A stretch of 64,000 nucleotides of DNA from contig JANOJB010000119.1 in NCBI GenBank assembly GCA_031407985.1, positions 17,957-81,956 of the forward strand, in the 5' to 3' direction. Each line of letters opens with the position of its first letter. The stretch's first letter is position 1. The DNA is from FEN-1088 sp031407985 (GTDB taxonomy: Bacteria > Myxococcota_A > Polyangia > Fen-1088). Made by a program: the position numbers and the translations under genes. The notes beneath the pieces were generated by a model. It was not told where the DNA came from. It did no database searches and worked only from the letters and a program-made list of their open reading frames with translations. This document shows, in pieces, positions 17,612-25,740 of the stretch.

Positions 17612-19000
17612 TTAGGGCGCGGGGCGCCCGAGTTGCTGCATCAGCCATGTCATCGCCGGGCGCGCCGTGCCGTTGCGGACGAGACCGCTGCTCGGCGCCT
17701 GGCTCCACGTCTTACCGTAGATCCAACCCCAAATCGTGATGCCCTTGACGTAGCCCGAGTCCCTGAACAGCGGAAAAAATTGCTGATACATCTGAAGTTG
17801 CTGGTTGTCGTCGGTGGTGCTGATGTCCATCTCGGTGATGTAGATCGGCAGCTGCCCCTCCGTGTACAGGCGGGCCAGGAGGTTCGTCACGGCCGCGAGG
17901 GTCACCTGACCTCCGTAGTCCAGATCGTGAGCCTGCGCGCCGATCGCGTCGACGGGGGCGCCGGCCGCCTTGATCGTTTTGACGATGTCGAGGAAGTGCG
18001 CCTGGTCGGTGCTCCACTCGATGTTGTTGTAGTCGTTGAAGATGAGCGTCGCGTTCGGGCACGCCTCGCGCGCCCATTTGAACGCGTTCGTGATCCATTG
18101 CCAGGTGCCGTTGGTGCCGCCGCCGATCGCGTTCGCATACGACGGGGTCGTGTGCGGCGGGGGCTCGTTGACAACGTCGATGAGCTTCGTGTTCGGGTAA
18201 CGCTTGCAGAACTCCGTCATCCATGTCCTTACGTTGCTTTCGGTGATGCTGCCGCTCGGCTGCTGGCTGCCCCAGATGAACGTATGTTCCTTGAAGATGA
18301 CATTGTTCCGCTGGGCGTAGTCGTAGATCGCGTCGAGAGTGCCCCAGTTGAAGGCCGCGCCCGCGCTCGACTGAACCGATCCCCACTTGCCCGCGTTCTC
18401 GGGCGAGATCTGGTTCCAGTGGAGGGAGAACGTCTTTCCATCGGTGTCGACGGCATTGGTCGTCGTTGTGTTGCCTACGAAATCGAGCGTGAAAGGCCCG
18501 CGCCCGGCCGTTCCGGCGCCGCCGGTGCCGGTCGTGCCACCGCGGCCGCCGGTTCCACCCGGGCCTCCACCCCGTCCGCCGGTGTTCGCGCCGCCCCGTC
18601 CCGCCGTGGCGCCACCGATTCCGCCAGCGCTCGTGCCGCCCCTCCCCCCCACCGCGCCGCCCCTTCCCCCACTGCCAACTGTGCCAGCGGTGTTCTGCCC
18701 GCCTGTGCCGACAGGCCCACCCGCGGTACCCTGGCCCGCGGTGTTGCCCTGTCCACCCGAGCCGCTGCCGGCCCCCGCGCCGCCCGTCGAAGTCGATCCC
18801 GCTTGTCCCGAAGCGCCGCCGCTCGCTCCGGCCGCGCCGTCCGGTGCCGAGTTGCCGGAACCGCCCGAACCGCCCGAACCGCCCGAACCGGCTGCTCCCG
18901 CCGAATCCGGCGGGCCGCTGCCCGCGCTACCGGCGCAACCAAGGACCAGAAGGAACCCTCCCGCCACCGCCAGGCTGCTCGCGGACAAAGTTCGATGCAT
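17612..19000 (-). CDS. GH10 endo-1,4-beta-xylanase lipoprotein with long Gly-rich linker
   Basis: 462 residues from ATG 19000. Lipobox LVLGC is at residues 18-22. Residues 23-168 are almost wholly Gly/Ser/Thr/Ala (GSGGSGGSGG, TGGRGG units). The catalytic domain has HWNQISPENAGKW, KEHTFIWG, acid/base E279 in DVVNEP, and nucleophile E390 in YITEMDIS, all hallmarks of GH10. It ends in TIWGWIYGKTW. It should cut xylan backbones while held on the cell surface by the lipid anchor, with the linker as a flexible stalk. An SGNH hydrolase gene lies 143 bases downstream. The Gly-rich coding DNA is highly repetitive. Confidence 0.93.
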   Translation of the reverse strand: MHRTLSASSLAVAGGFLLVLGCAGSAGSGPPDSAGAAGSGGSGGSGGSGNSAPDGAAGASGGASGQAGSTSTGGAGAGSGSGGQGNTAGQGTAGGPVGTGGQNTAGTVGSGGRGGAVGGRGGTSAGGIGGATAGRGGANTGGRGGGPGGTGGRGGTTGTGGAGTAGRGPFTLDFVGNTTTTNAVDTDGKTFSLHWNQISPENAGKWGSVQSSAGAAFNWGTLDAIYDYAQRNNVIFKEHTFIWGSQQPSGSITESNVRTWMTEFCKRYPNTKLIDVVNEPPPHTTPSYANAIGGGTNGTWQWITNAFKWAREACPNATLIFNDYNNIEWSTDQAHFLDIVKTIKAAGAPVDAIGAQAHDLDYGGQVTLAAVTNLLARLYTEGQLPIYITEMDISTTDDNQQLQMYQQFFPLFRDSGYVKGITIWGWIYGKTWSQAPSSGLVRNGTARPAMTWLMQQLGRPAP

Positions 19001-19129
19001 GTTCTTACATTCCCGGGATGGCCGAACGTGTGTCTGGTTTACTAAGAAATCTCGCGAGAACAAGCTTCTCATTCTCCGAAACACTGTCATTTTCGATGCG
19101 ATCGGTCCGTCATCATGACATGTAGGGGC

Positions 19130-20086
19130 ATGAGCGTGGCCACCACTGTTGGCCTGGTCATCCTCGCGATCGGCCCCTCGTGCGGACGGCAATCATCGCG
19201 GGAGCAGCACGTTCCGCAAGCGGCGGTGCGATCGGATGCGAACGTTGCCGCGGGCGCGCGCGTACTGCTCTCGTTGCCGGTTTCGGCGTATCACGCATCG
19301 ATCGCGACCGACGACGGTGACGTCGCCTATCTGCTGACCAGCAGTGCCGCCTATCGATTGGCGCCCGACCAAGCGCCGGCGGAGATCTCGCTCGATCTTG
19401 GCTTCGGCGCCACGACCACCCGCTCCTCATTCGTCTATTGGTCGCGCGGGGGCGTGTTCGAAACCCCCAAGCTGGGCGGCCCGGCGCGCCGCCTCGTCGC
19501 GCTCGCCGAGCGCCCGCGGCTTCTCGTCGCGTCGGAGGCCCGGATCGCCTGGCTGCGTCGGTCCGACGACGACCGCTTCAGTCTGCACACGCTGATCGAC
19601 AAGAAACCGACCACCGCGTACACGTCGCCCGGGACCATCGACGCGGTCACGATGATGGGCGATTGGGTCTTCTTCGTCGAAAGGCCGGCCGGCACGGATT
19701 GGCGCATTGGCCGGGTGGGCGTCACGGGCGGCGGTCCCACGTTCACGGCGCTACGAAACGGACGCGCGCCGGCGATGCTCGCGGGACGCCGGGACCTCAC
19801 GTTCTATGAAGGCAGCCGCTTCGAGGTGCACCGTCTCTCGATCGACCTGCAACACGAGCGGACGCTGGCCAGCGGTTTCGTTTGCTCGCCGCTGGCGGTG
19901 GCCGAACGTGTCTATTGCGCCCAGGTCGAAGGGATCTTCGAACTGCAAGCCGACGCGCGACCCCGACGCCTGGTCCCGGGCAGTATCGAAAGGCTCGTCA
20001 CCGACATCGCCGCAAGTTCCAGCCGCCTGCTCTGGATCGTCGACGCGGGCGCTGACCGATTGGAGGTGATGGGAATCAGTAGGTAA
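19130..20086 (+). CDS. Exported protein of unknown function, propeller-like
   Basis: 318 residues from ATG 19130 (TAGGGGC upstream). An ATG at 19115 adds five residues. A hydrophobic signal (TVGLVILAIGPSCG) could end in a weak lipobox at the Cys. The rest consists of repeated short strand pairs (DGDVAYLLTSSAAY, RSSFVYWSRGGVFE, MMGDWVFFVERP, DLTFYEGSRFEVHR, LLWIVDAGADRLEV), as in beta-propeller proteins that lack a strong signature. No family recognised. Divergent from the xylanase gene and 83 bases upstream of lipA. Confidence 0.72.
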   Translation: MSVATTVGLVILAIGPSCGRQSSREQHVPQAAVRSDANVAAGARVLLSLPVSAYHASIATDDGDVAYLLTSSAAYRLAPDQAPAEISLDLGFGATTTRSSFVYWSRGGVFETPKLGGPARRLVALAERPRLLVASEARIAWLRRSDDDRFSLHTLIDKKPTTAYTSPGTIDAVTMMGDWVFFVERPAGTDWRIGRVGVTGGGPTFTALRNGRAPAMLAGRRDLTFYEGSRFEVHRLSIDLQHERTLASGFVCSPLAVAERVYCAQVEGIFELQADARPRRLVPGSIERLVTDIAASSSRLLWIVDAGADRLEVMGISR

Positions 20087-20169
20087 TTGGCGGTGCAGGG
20101 ACTGGACCGGAGATGCGCGCTTCCGACGGGCCGAGGGCCCGCAGACGATCTATAGTCCGCGTCGCCAAC

Positions 20170-21174
20170 ATGTCAGAACGCGTCGTCGAGACCCGATCCC
20201 GCAAGCTTCGGATCCTGCAAGATTTGGAGGATCAGGAACTGCCCGCGCCGCCCGTGTCCGAAACGCCAACCCCCGAACGCCCGGCACGCGAGAAGCTGCC
20301 GCCCAAGCCGCCCTGGATCCGCGCCAAGATGCCGGGCGGAGAGGTGTTCTTCGATCTTCGAAAACGCGTCGCGGAGTTGGGTCTACACACGGTGTGCGAA
20401 AGCGCTTCGTGTCCCAACATCGGCGAATGCTGGAATCGCAAGTCGCTGACCATCATGATCTTGGGCGGGACCTGCACGCGCTCTTGCCAGTTCTGCGACG
20501 TTCCGACCGGGCGACCGTTGCCTCCCGATCCCGATGAACCGCGGCGGGTCGGAACGATCCTGGGAGAGCTGGGACTGCGCCACACCGTGATCACCTGCGT
20601 CGATCGAGACGATCTGCCCGACGGTGGAGCGGCACACTGGGCGGCCACCATCCGCGCCGTGAAGGCGGCCGCACCCGCGTTGGTGCTGGAGGTTCTGACG
20701 GGCGACTTCAAGGGCGACACCGGCGCCGTCGACGTGGTGCTGGGCGCCGGACCCGACGTGTTCGCGCACAACCTGGAGACCGTTCCCCGGCTGTCGCGAC
20801 AGGTGCGCGTCCAGGCCAGCTATGCCCGATCGTACGCGATTCTGCGCCACGCAAAAGCGCGCGGCGCGATTACGAAAACCGGTTTGATGCTGGGTCTCGG
20901 CGAGGAGCCGAACGAAATTCGCCAGGTGATGGCGGAACTGCGCGAGATCGGCGTCGACATCCTGACGCTGGGGCAGTATCTGCGGCCGTCAACCGGCCAT
21001 CTGGCTGTCGCGCGCTTCGCGCCGCCCGAGGAATTCGCCGCACTGAAAACCGAAGGCCTGGCCATGGGCTTCCCCCACGTCGAATCCGGACCGATGGTCC
21101 GATCCAGCTATCACGCCGACGGACAGCGCGATATCGTGCGTGACCTGGCGGCGCGCCGGATCGCCGCCGGTTAG
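20170..21174 (+). CDS. lipA: Lipoyl synthase
   Basis: 334 residues from ATG 20170. The auxiliary iron-sulphur ligands are CESASCPNIGEC (C76, C81, C87) and the radical-SAM ligands CTRSCQFC (C102, C106, C109). The C-terminal RSSYHAD carries the conserved Arg-Ser-Ser-Tyr. LipA inserts two sulphurs into octanoyl groups on E2 and GcvH, so it serves the PDH complex encoded upstream. LipB (octanoyltransferase) is not in the window. The upstream frame to 20113 is open but unlike known N-termini. The lgt gene follows after 13 bases. Confidence 0.95.
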   Translation: MSERVVETRSRKLRILQDLEDQELPAPPVSETPTPERPAREKLPPKPPWIRAKMPGGEVFFDLRKRVAELGLHTVCESASCPNIGECWNRKSLTIMILGGTCTRSCQFCDVPTGRPLPPDPDEPRRVGTILGELGLRHTVITCVDRDDLPDGGAAHWAATIRAVKAAAPALVLEVLTGDFKGDTGAVDVVLGAGPDVFAHNLETVPRLSRQVRVQASYARSYAILRHAKARGAITKTGLMLGLGEEPNEIRQVMAELREIGVDILTLGQYLRPSTGHLAVARFAPPEEFAALKTEGLAMGFPHVESGPMVRSSYHADGQRDIVRDLAARRIAAG

Positions 21175-21187
21175 ACGGGCCCTTGTC

Positions 21188-22009
21188 ATGATTCCCTACC
21201 TCGACTTCAAGCTGTTCGATTTTCTCGGCCTGCCGATTCACCTCTTCGGCGTTCTGGTCGCCATCGGCGTGATCATCGGCGATCGAATCACGGTCCGTGA
21301 GGGGGCCAAGCGCGGCCTCGACCCGCGCGACGTCCGCTATCTGAACGCGCGCATGGTGATTGGCGGGTTCATCATGGCGCACCTGGTCTCGGTGCTTTTA
21401 TACTTTCCCGAGCGCATCAAGGAAAACCCACTGGTGTTGTTGAACATCTGGTCGGGGCTGTCGTCATTCGGAGGCTTTCTGGGCGCGGCGCTGACGTTTC
21501 TGTATCTGTCGCGCAAGGAGAAGATCCCTACCCTACCCTACGCCGACGCCGTCGCGCTGGGACTGGCCGTCGGATGGATCTTCGGGCGCCTCGGCTGCAC
21601 GACGGCGCACGATCACCCGGGGCGGCACAGCGACTTCTTCCTGGCGGTTCGTTATCCCGACGGCGCGCGCCACGATCTGGGCCTGTACGAATTTCTGTTC
21701 ACAATCGTCTTGACGTTGGTCCTGTTCCGCTATGCGAAGAAACCCCGCCCTGCGGGACGCCTGATTGGCCTATTCGCCTTGCTCTACACGCCGGTTCGCT
21801 TCGGTCTGGATTTTCTGCGCGCCACCGACGTCACGCGGCCCGACGAACGCTACGCCGGGCTGACACCCGCGCAGTGGGCGTGTATGGGTGCGTTCGCTCT
21901 TGGGTTTTGGCTGCTGAGGCGCCCAAGCCCGGTGCTGGAGTTCACCGGGCCACCGCCCCCGGAACCCGCGTCATCGCCCACCGCGGCCGAGCACGAAGCG
22001 AAGGCCTGA
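21188..22009 (+). CDS. lgt: Divergent prolipoprotein diacylglyceryl transferase (Lgt family)
   Basis: 273 residues with about seven hydrophobic segments. The Lgt layout is recognisable: IHLFGVLVAIGV, WSGLSSFGGFLGA, GWIFGRLGCTTAHDHPG, LGLYEFLFT and VRFGLDFLR. Lgt adds diacylglycerol to lipobox Cys. Against the well-studied enzyme, the His before GG in the SFHGG block is Phe, the Asn after GRxG is Cys, the NGE Glu region is replaced (AHD), and the late Glu is Asp, by eye. It may be a functional variant or a paralogue. Follows lipA by 13 bases. Confidence 0.82.
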   Translation: MIPYLDFKLFDFLGLPIHLFGVLVAIGVIIGDRITVREGAKRGLDPRDVRYLNARMVIGGFIMAHLVSVLLYFPERIKENPLVLLNIWSGLSSFGGFLGAALTFLYLSRKEKIPTLPYADAVALGLAVGWIFGRLGCTTAHDHPGRHSDFFLAVRYPDGARHDLGLYEFLFTIVLTLVLFRYAKKPRPAGRLIGLFALLYTPVRFGLDFLRATDVTRPDERYAGLTPAQWACMGAFALGFWLLRRPSPVLEFTGPPPPEPASSPTAAEHEAKA

Positions 22010-22050
22010 GCCTCACATCCAGTCCCCTGCTGACGCCGTCGCTGGCGACG

Positions 22051-22980
22051 TCACGTTCCCACCCCCACCCGAATTCCGGGCGGCACCGAATATGTGATCC
22101 AGGCGTTGCCTCCGACCACGGCCCCGCGACCAATCACCGTGTCCCCACCCAGAATTGTGGCGTTGGCGTAGATAATCACATCGTCTTCCAGCGTCGGATG
22201 ACGTTTCTTCGGATTTGGTTTGTCCGTGCGACCGCGATCGCGTACCGACAGCGCTCCCAACGTCACACCCTGATAGACGCGAACACGATTCCCGATCAGA
22301 GTCGTTTCGCCGACCACGATGCCGGTCCCGTGATCGATGAAGAACGATTCGCCGATGGTGGCGCCCGGATGAATGTCGATCCCCGTGCGGGAATGGGCAT
22401 GCTCGGTCAACATGCGTGGAACAACCTCGGCGCCATATCGTCGCAACCTGTTGGCCACGCGGTAGATGGCTATCGCGTACAGACCGGGATAACAGGCAAC
22501 GATCTCGTCGATACCACTGGCCGCGGGATCGGATTCGAACGCGGCCAGGACATCGCGGCCCAGTTGGGCGCGGATGCCAGGCAGCGCGCGCAGCAGTCGC
22601 CCGGAGATCGCGCGCGCGCGTTTGCGGCAGGCGTCCGCGGGCGCCCCGCCCGGAGGGCACCGACGGTGAAGTCCCAGATAGATCGCCGCCGCCAGTTGCG
22701 CATCCACAACCCCAATGGTCGTGGCGACATGTTGGCGCAGGCTGCCGGGATAGGTCCCCAGGCGATGCGACTCGGGAAACAGGACCTCGACCAGTTCATC
22801 GACCAACTGCCGAATGTCTTGCCGCGACGGCAGTGGCCCCTCCGACGCCAACCCCTCTTGCATTCCCGCGGCGGCGGACAGCACCTGATCGGCCAGTTCA
22901 AGGTGCAACGACTCGTCCCCCCCCTTTTCGCGCTTCGGACGCGCCCCCTTCGATTTGAGATTCGACGATCGCGATGCCAT
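22051..22980 (-). CDS. cysE: Serine O-acetyltransferase (long N-terminal form)
   Basis: 309 residues from ATG 22980. An N-terminal helical domain (about 25-185) precedes the left-handed beta-helix of hexapeptide repeats: IDIHPGATIGE, GTGIVVGETTLIGNRVRV, YQGVTLGALS, HPTLEDDVIIYANATILG, VIGRGAVVGGNAW. The catalytic His/Asp regions (DIHPGA, DHGTGIVVGE) match serine acetyltransferase rather than other hexapeptide transferases. It makes O-acetylserine for cysteine synthesis. The longer N-terminus resembles the EpsC-type SATs of many bacteria. Convergent with lgt. Confidence 0.88.
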   Translation of the reverse strand: MASRSSNLKSKGARPKREKGGDESLHLELADQVLSAAAGMQEGLASEGPLPSRQDIRQLVDELVEVLFPESHRLGTYPGSLRQHVATTIGVVDAQLAAAIYLGLHRRCPPGGAPADACRKRARAISGRLLRALPGIRAQLGRDVLAAFESDPAASGIDEIVACYPGLYAIAIYRVANRLRRYGAEVVPRMLTEHAHSRTGIDIHPGATIGESFFIDHGTGIVVGETTLIGNRVRVYQGVTLGALSVRDRGRTDKPNPKKRHPTLEDDVIIYANATILGGDTVIGRGAVVGGNAWITYSVPPGIRVGVGT

Positions 22981-23027
22981 GGCCAAAACGTTACCTGAAA
23001 CCGTCGTCGATCGCCTGTCTCAAGCGT

Positions 23028-23942
23028 TCAGGCGGAACGCGCGGCGACGGCCCCGACCAATTTTTCCATCACCTCGGTCAGACGGGCATCCGGCACCGTG
23101 ACCCGCGTGGGCATGCCACCACCCAGGTCGAACATCTTCACGAAATCCAGCCCCGACTCGAAATCCGCCGCGATGGTCAGCGCGCCCGAGTCGCGAATCA
23201 CCGAAACCGCCGCGCGTTCCTGGCCCAGCAGCAAGAGTTCGGTTTTATCGAATCCGCGGGCACCGGCGATGTCCACGAACGCCACGCCATCACGAATCTG
23301 ATAGCCGCCCGCCAAGCGCCGCGACCCCTCCAGCAGCGGATCGATCTCTCTGGCGGCGGCCTCGATCTCGTCCCAATAAACCGCCGACCGGCGGCGATCC
23401 GCGCCGGCGGCCAGAAACTGAACCACCAGGTGTTTCAGGCTCTCGTCACGAAAACGGGCGCGCAAAGCCCGATCGATTCGCTGGGCGATGGGGCCCGGCG
23501 TACCCCGGCGCGTGTCCACCGCGCGGGCATCGGCGTCCGCCCCTTCGTAGGGTTCGATGCCAGCGCGAACCCACTTGGCCCCCGCGTAAAGGCCGTCCAG
23601 GTCGAGGTGCACCGCCACGGTATCCACGGGCCCCGCGGCGGCCACCACCTCGGGCGTCACCATTTCGGGACAGGCTCCGTGTTCGGCCTTGGTAGACAAC
23701 ACAAATCGAGGATCGTCCACGTAGTCGACGTGTCTTTCATGATCGTGGTGATCAACCCATGCCGCCAGTCGCGATCCCAAACCCCGGATAAACCGCAGCG
23801 TGACCTTCTCGAACGACGATCCTCCTCCTTCCGACGCAAACGCGATATCCAGCACGGCGACCCGACCATCAAGCTGGGCGGCCGGAGGCAGCGTGCGCGG
23901 TGTCAGAAAGCGAAACCGCGGCAGCGTCTGGTTCGGTTGCAC
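23028..23942 (-). CDS. DHH-motif protein, possible phosphoesterase
   Basis: 304 residues from GTG 23942. The motif WVDHHDHERH, followed by a Glu-Asp-rich stretch (DYVDDPR, STKAEHG), recalls the DHH motif of DHH-family phosphoesterases, with an early VLDIAF. A late FDLGGGMPTRV resembles the Gly-rich end of DHHA1 domains. The overall match is weak and the protein could belong to an undefined family. No signal peptide is seen. It sits downstream of the two Cys-rich lipoprotein genes with a 37-base gap, and upstream of cysE. Confidence 0.6.
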   Translation of the reverse strand: MQPNQTLPRFRFLTPRTLPPAAQLDGRVAVLDIAFASEGGGSSFEKVTLRFIRGLGSRLAAWVDHHDHERHVDYVDDPRFVLSTKAEHGACPEMVTPEVVAAAGPVDTVAVHLDLDGLYAGAKWVRAGIEPYEGADADARAVDTRRGTPGPIAQRIDRALRARFRDESLKHLVVQFLAAGADRRRSAVYWDEIEAAAREIDPLLEGSRRLAGGYQIRDGVAFVDIAGARGFDKTELLLLGQERAAVSVIRDSGALTIAADFESGLDFVKMFDLGGGMPTRVTVPDARLTEVMEKLVGAVAARSA

Positions 23943-23979
23943 GCGCTCAGGATATCCGACGAATCAAGCACGACAAGGA

Positions 23980-24906
23980 TCAAGGGCAGAAGCCACCGGC
24001 CGTGCCCAGCGGCATACACCCTGCACAGTCGGTGGTGTTTCTGCACACGCGGAAACAGCGCGTCGCCCCACCCACCTGGAGGCAGGCCAGACCGGGAGCG
24101 CAGTCGTTGTAGTTCGCACAGGTATCGCCCTCCTGTAGATTCATTCTCGGGCAATCACACGTTGTGTGCCCCGGTCCGGTCACGTAGCAATTGAAGGCGG
24201 GATCGGAACAGCCCGTGCGAAGAAACGCGTCACAGGAATAGTCACCCATATTGCAGGCCTTCTGGCCCGAGGTCCCGCCGTTCGGCAGGTCGACAGGCGT
24301 CCCGCACACACCACTTGCGCCGCAGACGCTGGCGTCGCGGCAGTATCGATAACAACGCCCCAGGTTCGTTCCGCAGGCCTCCTGCAGACAGACGAATCCA
24401 GGCGCGCACTGGTCCGCGTTCGGATCACAGAGCTCGCCCGTCAACCGGGCCCCTATTGGCGACGCGCAGCCAACGCCGGCCGTCGTGACGCTGCAACGCA
24501 ATCCGCAACCGCAACCTGTCTGACAGACGGTATCGCAAACCGCTGGCGCGACGGGATTGGCCTGGCACAACGGCGTGATGGGACTGGCACACGTCCCCCC
24601 CGCGCCCCCCGTGCCGACCATGCCGCCACCTCCACCGTTGCCGCCCCGCCCCCCCACGGCGCCGGCGCCACCCGTGCGACCGCCCTCCGTCACGCAGACG
24701 CCGTTCGCGCAGGAAAATCCATCGGGACACTGTTTCGCGGGAAGGGGAGCACATTTCAGCAACCCAGGTGACACCGTGGGGCTGTAACAGGCGCTGCCGA
24801 TCACCATGGCGCACGCCAAGGCAACCGCCCCCATCACTTGCACAACAGCTGATCGGCGGACCGAAGCGCAGCCCATACGGATCGTCCAGGTCATTGGTGT
24901 AGCCAT
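23980..24906 (-). CDS. Cys-rich lipoprotein with Gly-rich linker, paralogue B
   Basis: 308 residues from ATG 24906. A hydrophobic segment ends in lipobox IGSAC. The mature start YSPTVSPGLLKCAPLPAKQCPDGFSCANG is followed by a Gly linker (GGAGAVGGRGGNGGGGG) and a domain of about 30 Cys in short repeats (CDTVCQTGCGCG, GFVCLQEACG, RCYRYCRDAS, CDCPRMN). The N-terminal block is clearly homologous to that of the gene at 24917-25723 (CYxPxVSxGL, PAKQCPDGF), 10 bases upstream, so the two are tandem paralogues. Function unknown; probably disulphide-stabilised and on the surface. Confidence 0.8.
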   Translation of the reverse strand: MATPMTWTIRMGCASVRRSAVVQVMGAVALACAMVIGSACYSPTVSPGLLKCAPLPAKQCPDGFSCANGVCVTEGGRTGGAGAVGGRGGNGGGGGMVGTGGAGGTCASPITPLCQANPVAPAVCDTVCQTGCGCGLRCSVTTAGVGCASPIGARLTGELCDPNADQCAPGFVCLQEACGTNLGRCYRYCRDASVCGASGVCGTPVDLPNGGTSGQKACNMGDYSCDAFLRTGCSDPAFNCYVTGPGHTTCDCPRMNLQEGDTCANYNDCAPGLACLQVGGATRCFRVCRNTTDCAGCMPLGTAGGFCP

Positions 24907-24916
24907 TAATCCAACC

Positions 24917-25723
24917 TCAGAAACAGTAGCCCCACTTGGCGCCGAACGGCCGGCACATGGGGTGGGCCGCCGGGCAGCCGCTGGGCATCGCGGTTGGATC
25001 ACAAATGAGCCAACAGGATCCCGCCCCTGCGCCACTGCCCGCTGGCGGACAAACCAGACCTGGGAAACATCCACGCGAATCAAAACAAGGATCGCCCATT
25101 CCCCCGGCGCTCATCGAACAATCGCAGACGGTGCGATCCCCCCCCGACGGACTTGCCGCCGACGCCAGGAGGTAACAACCGATGCCCGTGCCGCAACCGC
25201 TGGTAGCCGTGTTCTGGGGATTGCACATCGTATAGGGCACCTCGCAAAGGAGCGGTGCCCCGCCCGGCGCGGCGCGCGTACACGATGACTGCGCGCAGTC
25301 CGCGTCGCCTTGGCAAATTTTGTAGCAGCGCGAGCTTGATCCACCGCAGTCATCCACGCACAGAAGGCCGGGGTCGCAGTTGTGGGACTGCGTGGCCTGG
25401 CCCTGATTCGTGATCAAACAATTCGCGCCGAGCGGTTGGGTCGACGGAGCGCCACCGCCCGTCCCCATCCTGCCACCGGAGCCGATGGTCCCACCTGAAC
25501 CAGGAGCGCCACCGGATCGTGCCGCGCCACCGGTCCCACCTCCGCCGACCGCACCTACCTTCAAGCAAAAACCCCCCGCGCACTCAAAGCCGTCCGGACA
25601 TTGCTTGGCCGGCGCGGCCGCGCACATCAGGCCGCTGGACGATACATTCGGGTTGTAGCAGCCCGCAGCGACCAGCGCCGAAGCCAGAAGCACCGCGATT
25701 TTTTCCATGTCCCAGTTCGCCAT
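24917..25723 (-). CDS. Cys-rich lipoprotein with Gly-rich linker, paralogue A
   Basis: 268 residues from ATG 25723; ATG 25708 is an alternative. Lipobox VAAGC precedes YNPNVSSSGLMCAAAPAKQCPDG. A Gly/Ser linker follows (about 50-85), then a Cys-dense domain with CDPGLLCVDDCGG, SSRCYKICQGD, CDCSMSAGGMGD and a final MCRPFGAKWGYCF. The shared N-terminal block with the downstream gene shows duplication. The stop of the TPR gene lies 17 bases upstream, so the three are one operon. No known family recognised. Confidence 0.78.
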   Translation of the reverse strand: MANWDMEKIAVLLASALVAAGCYNPNVSSSGLMCAAAPAKQCPDGFECAGGFCLKVGAVGGGGTGGAARSGGAPGSGGTIGSGGRMGTGGGAPSTQPLGANCLITNQGQATQSHNCDPGLLCVDDCGGSSSRCYKICQGDADCAQSSCTRAAPGGAPLLCEVPYTMCNPQNTATSGCGTGIGCYLLASAASPSGGDRTVCDCSMSAGGMGDPCFDSRGCFPGLVCPPAGSGAGAGSCWLICDPTAMPSGCPAAHPMCRPFGAKWGYCF

Positions 25724-25740
25724 CGCTAATTGGCCAGCGA

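Noticed and set aside
17633..19045. A 470-codon plus-strand open frame with Arg/Ala/Gly-rich text
   Set aside because: It is the complement of the xylanase and its Gly-rich linker.
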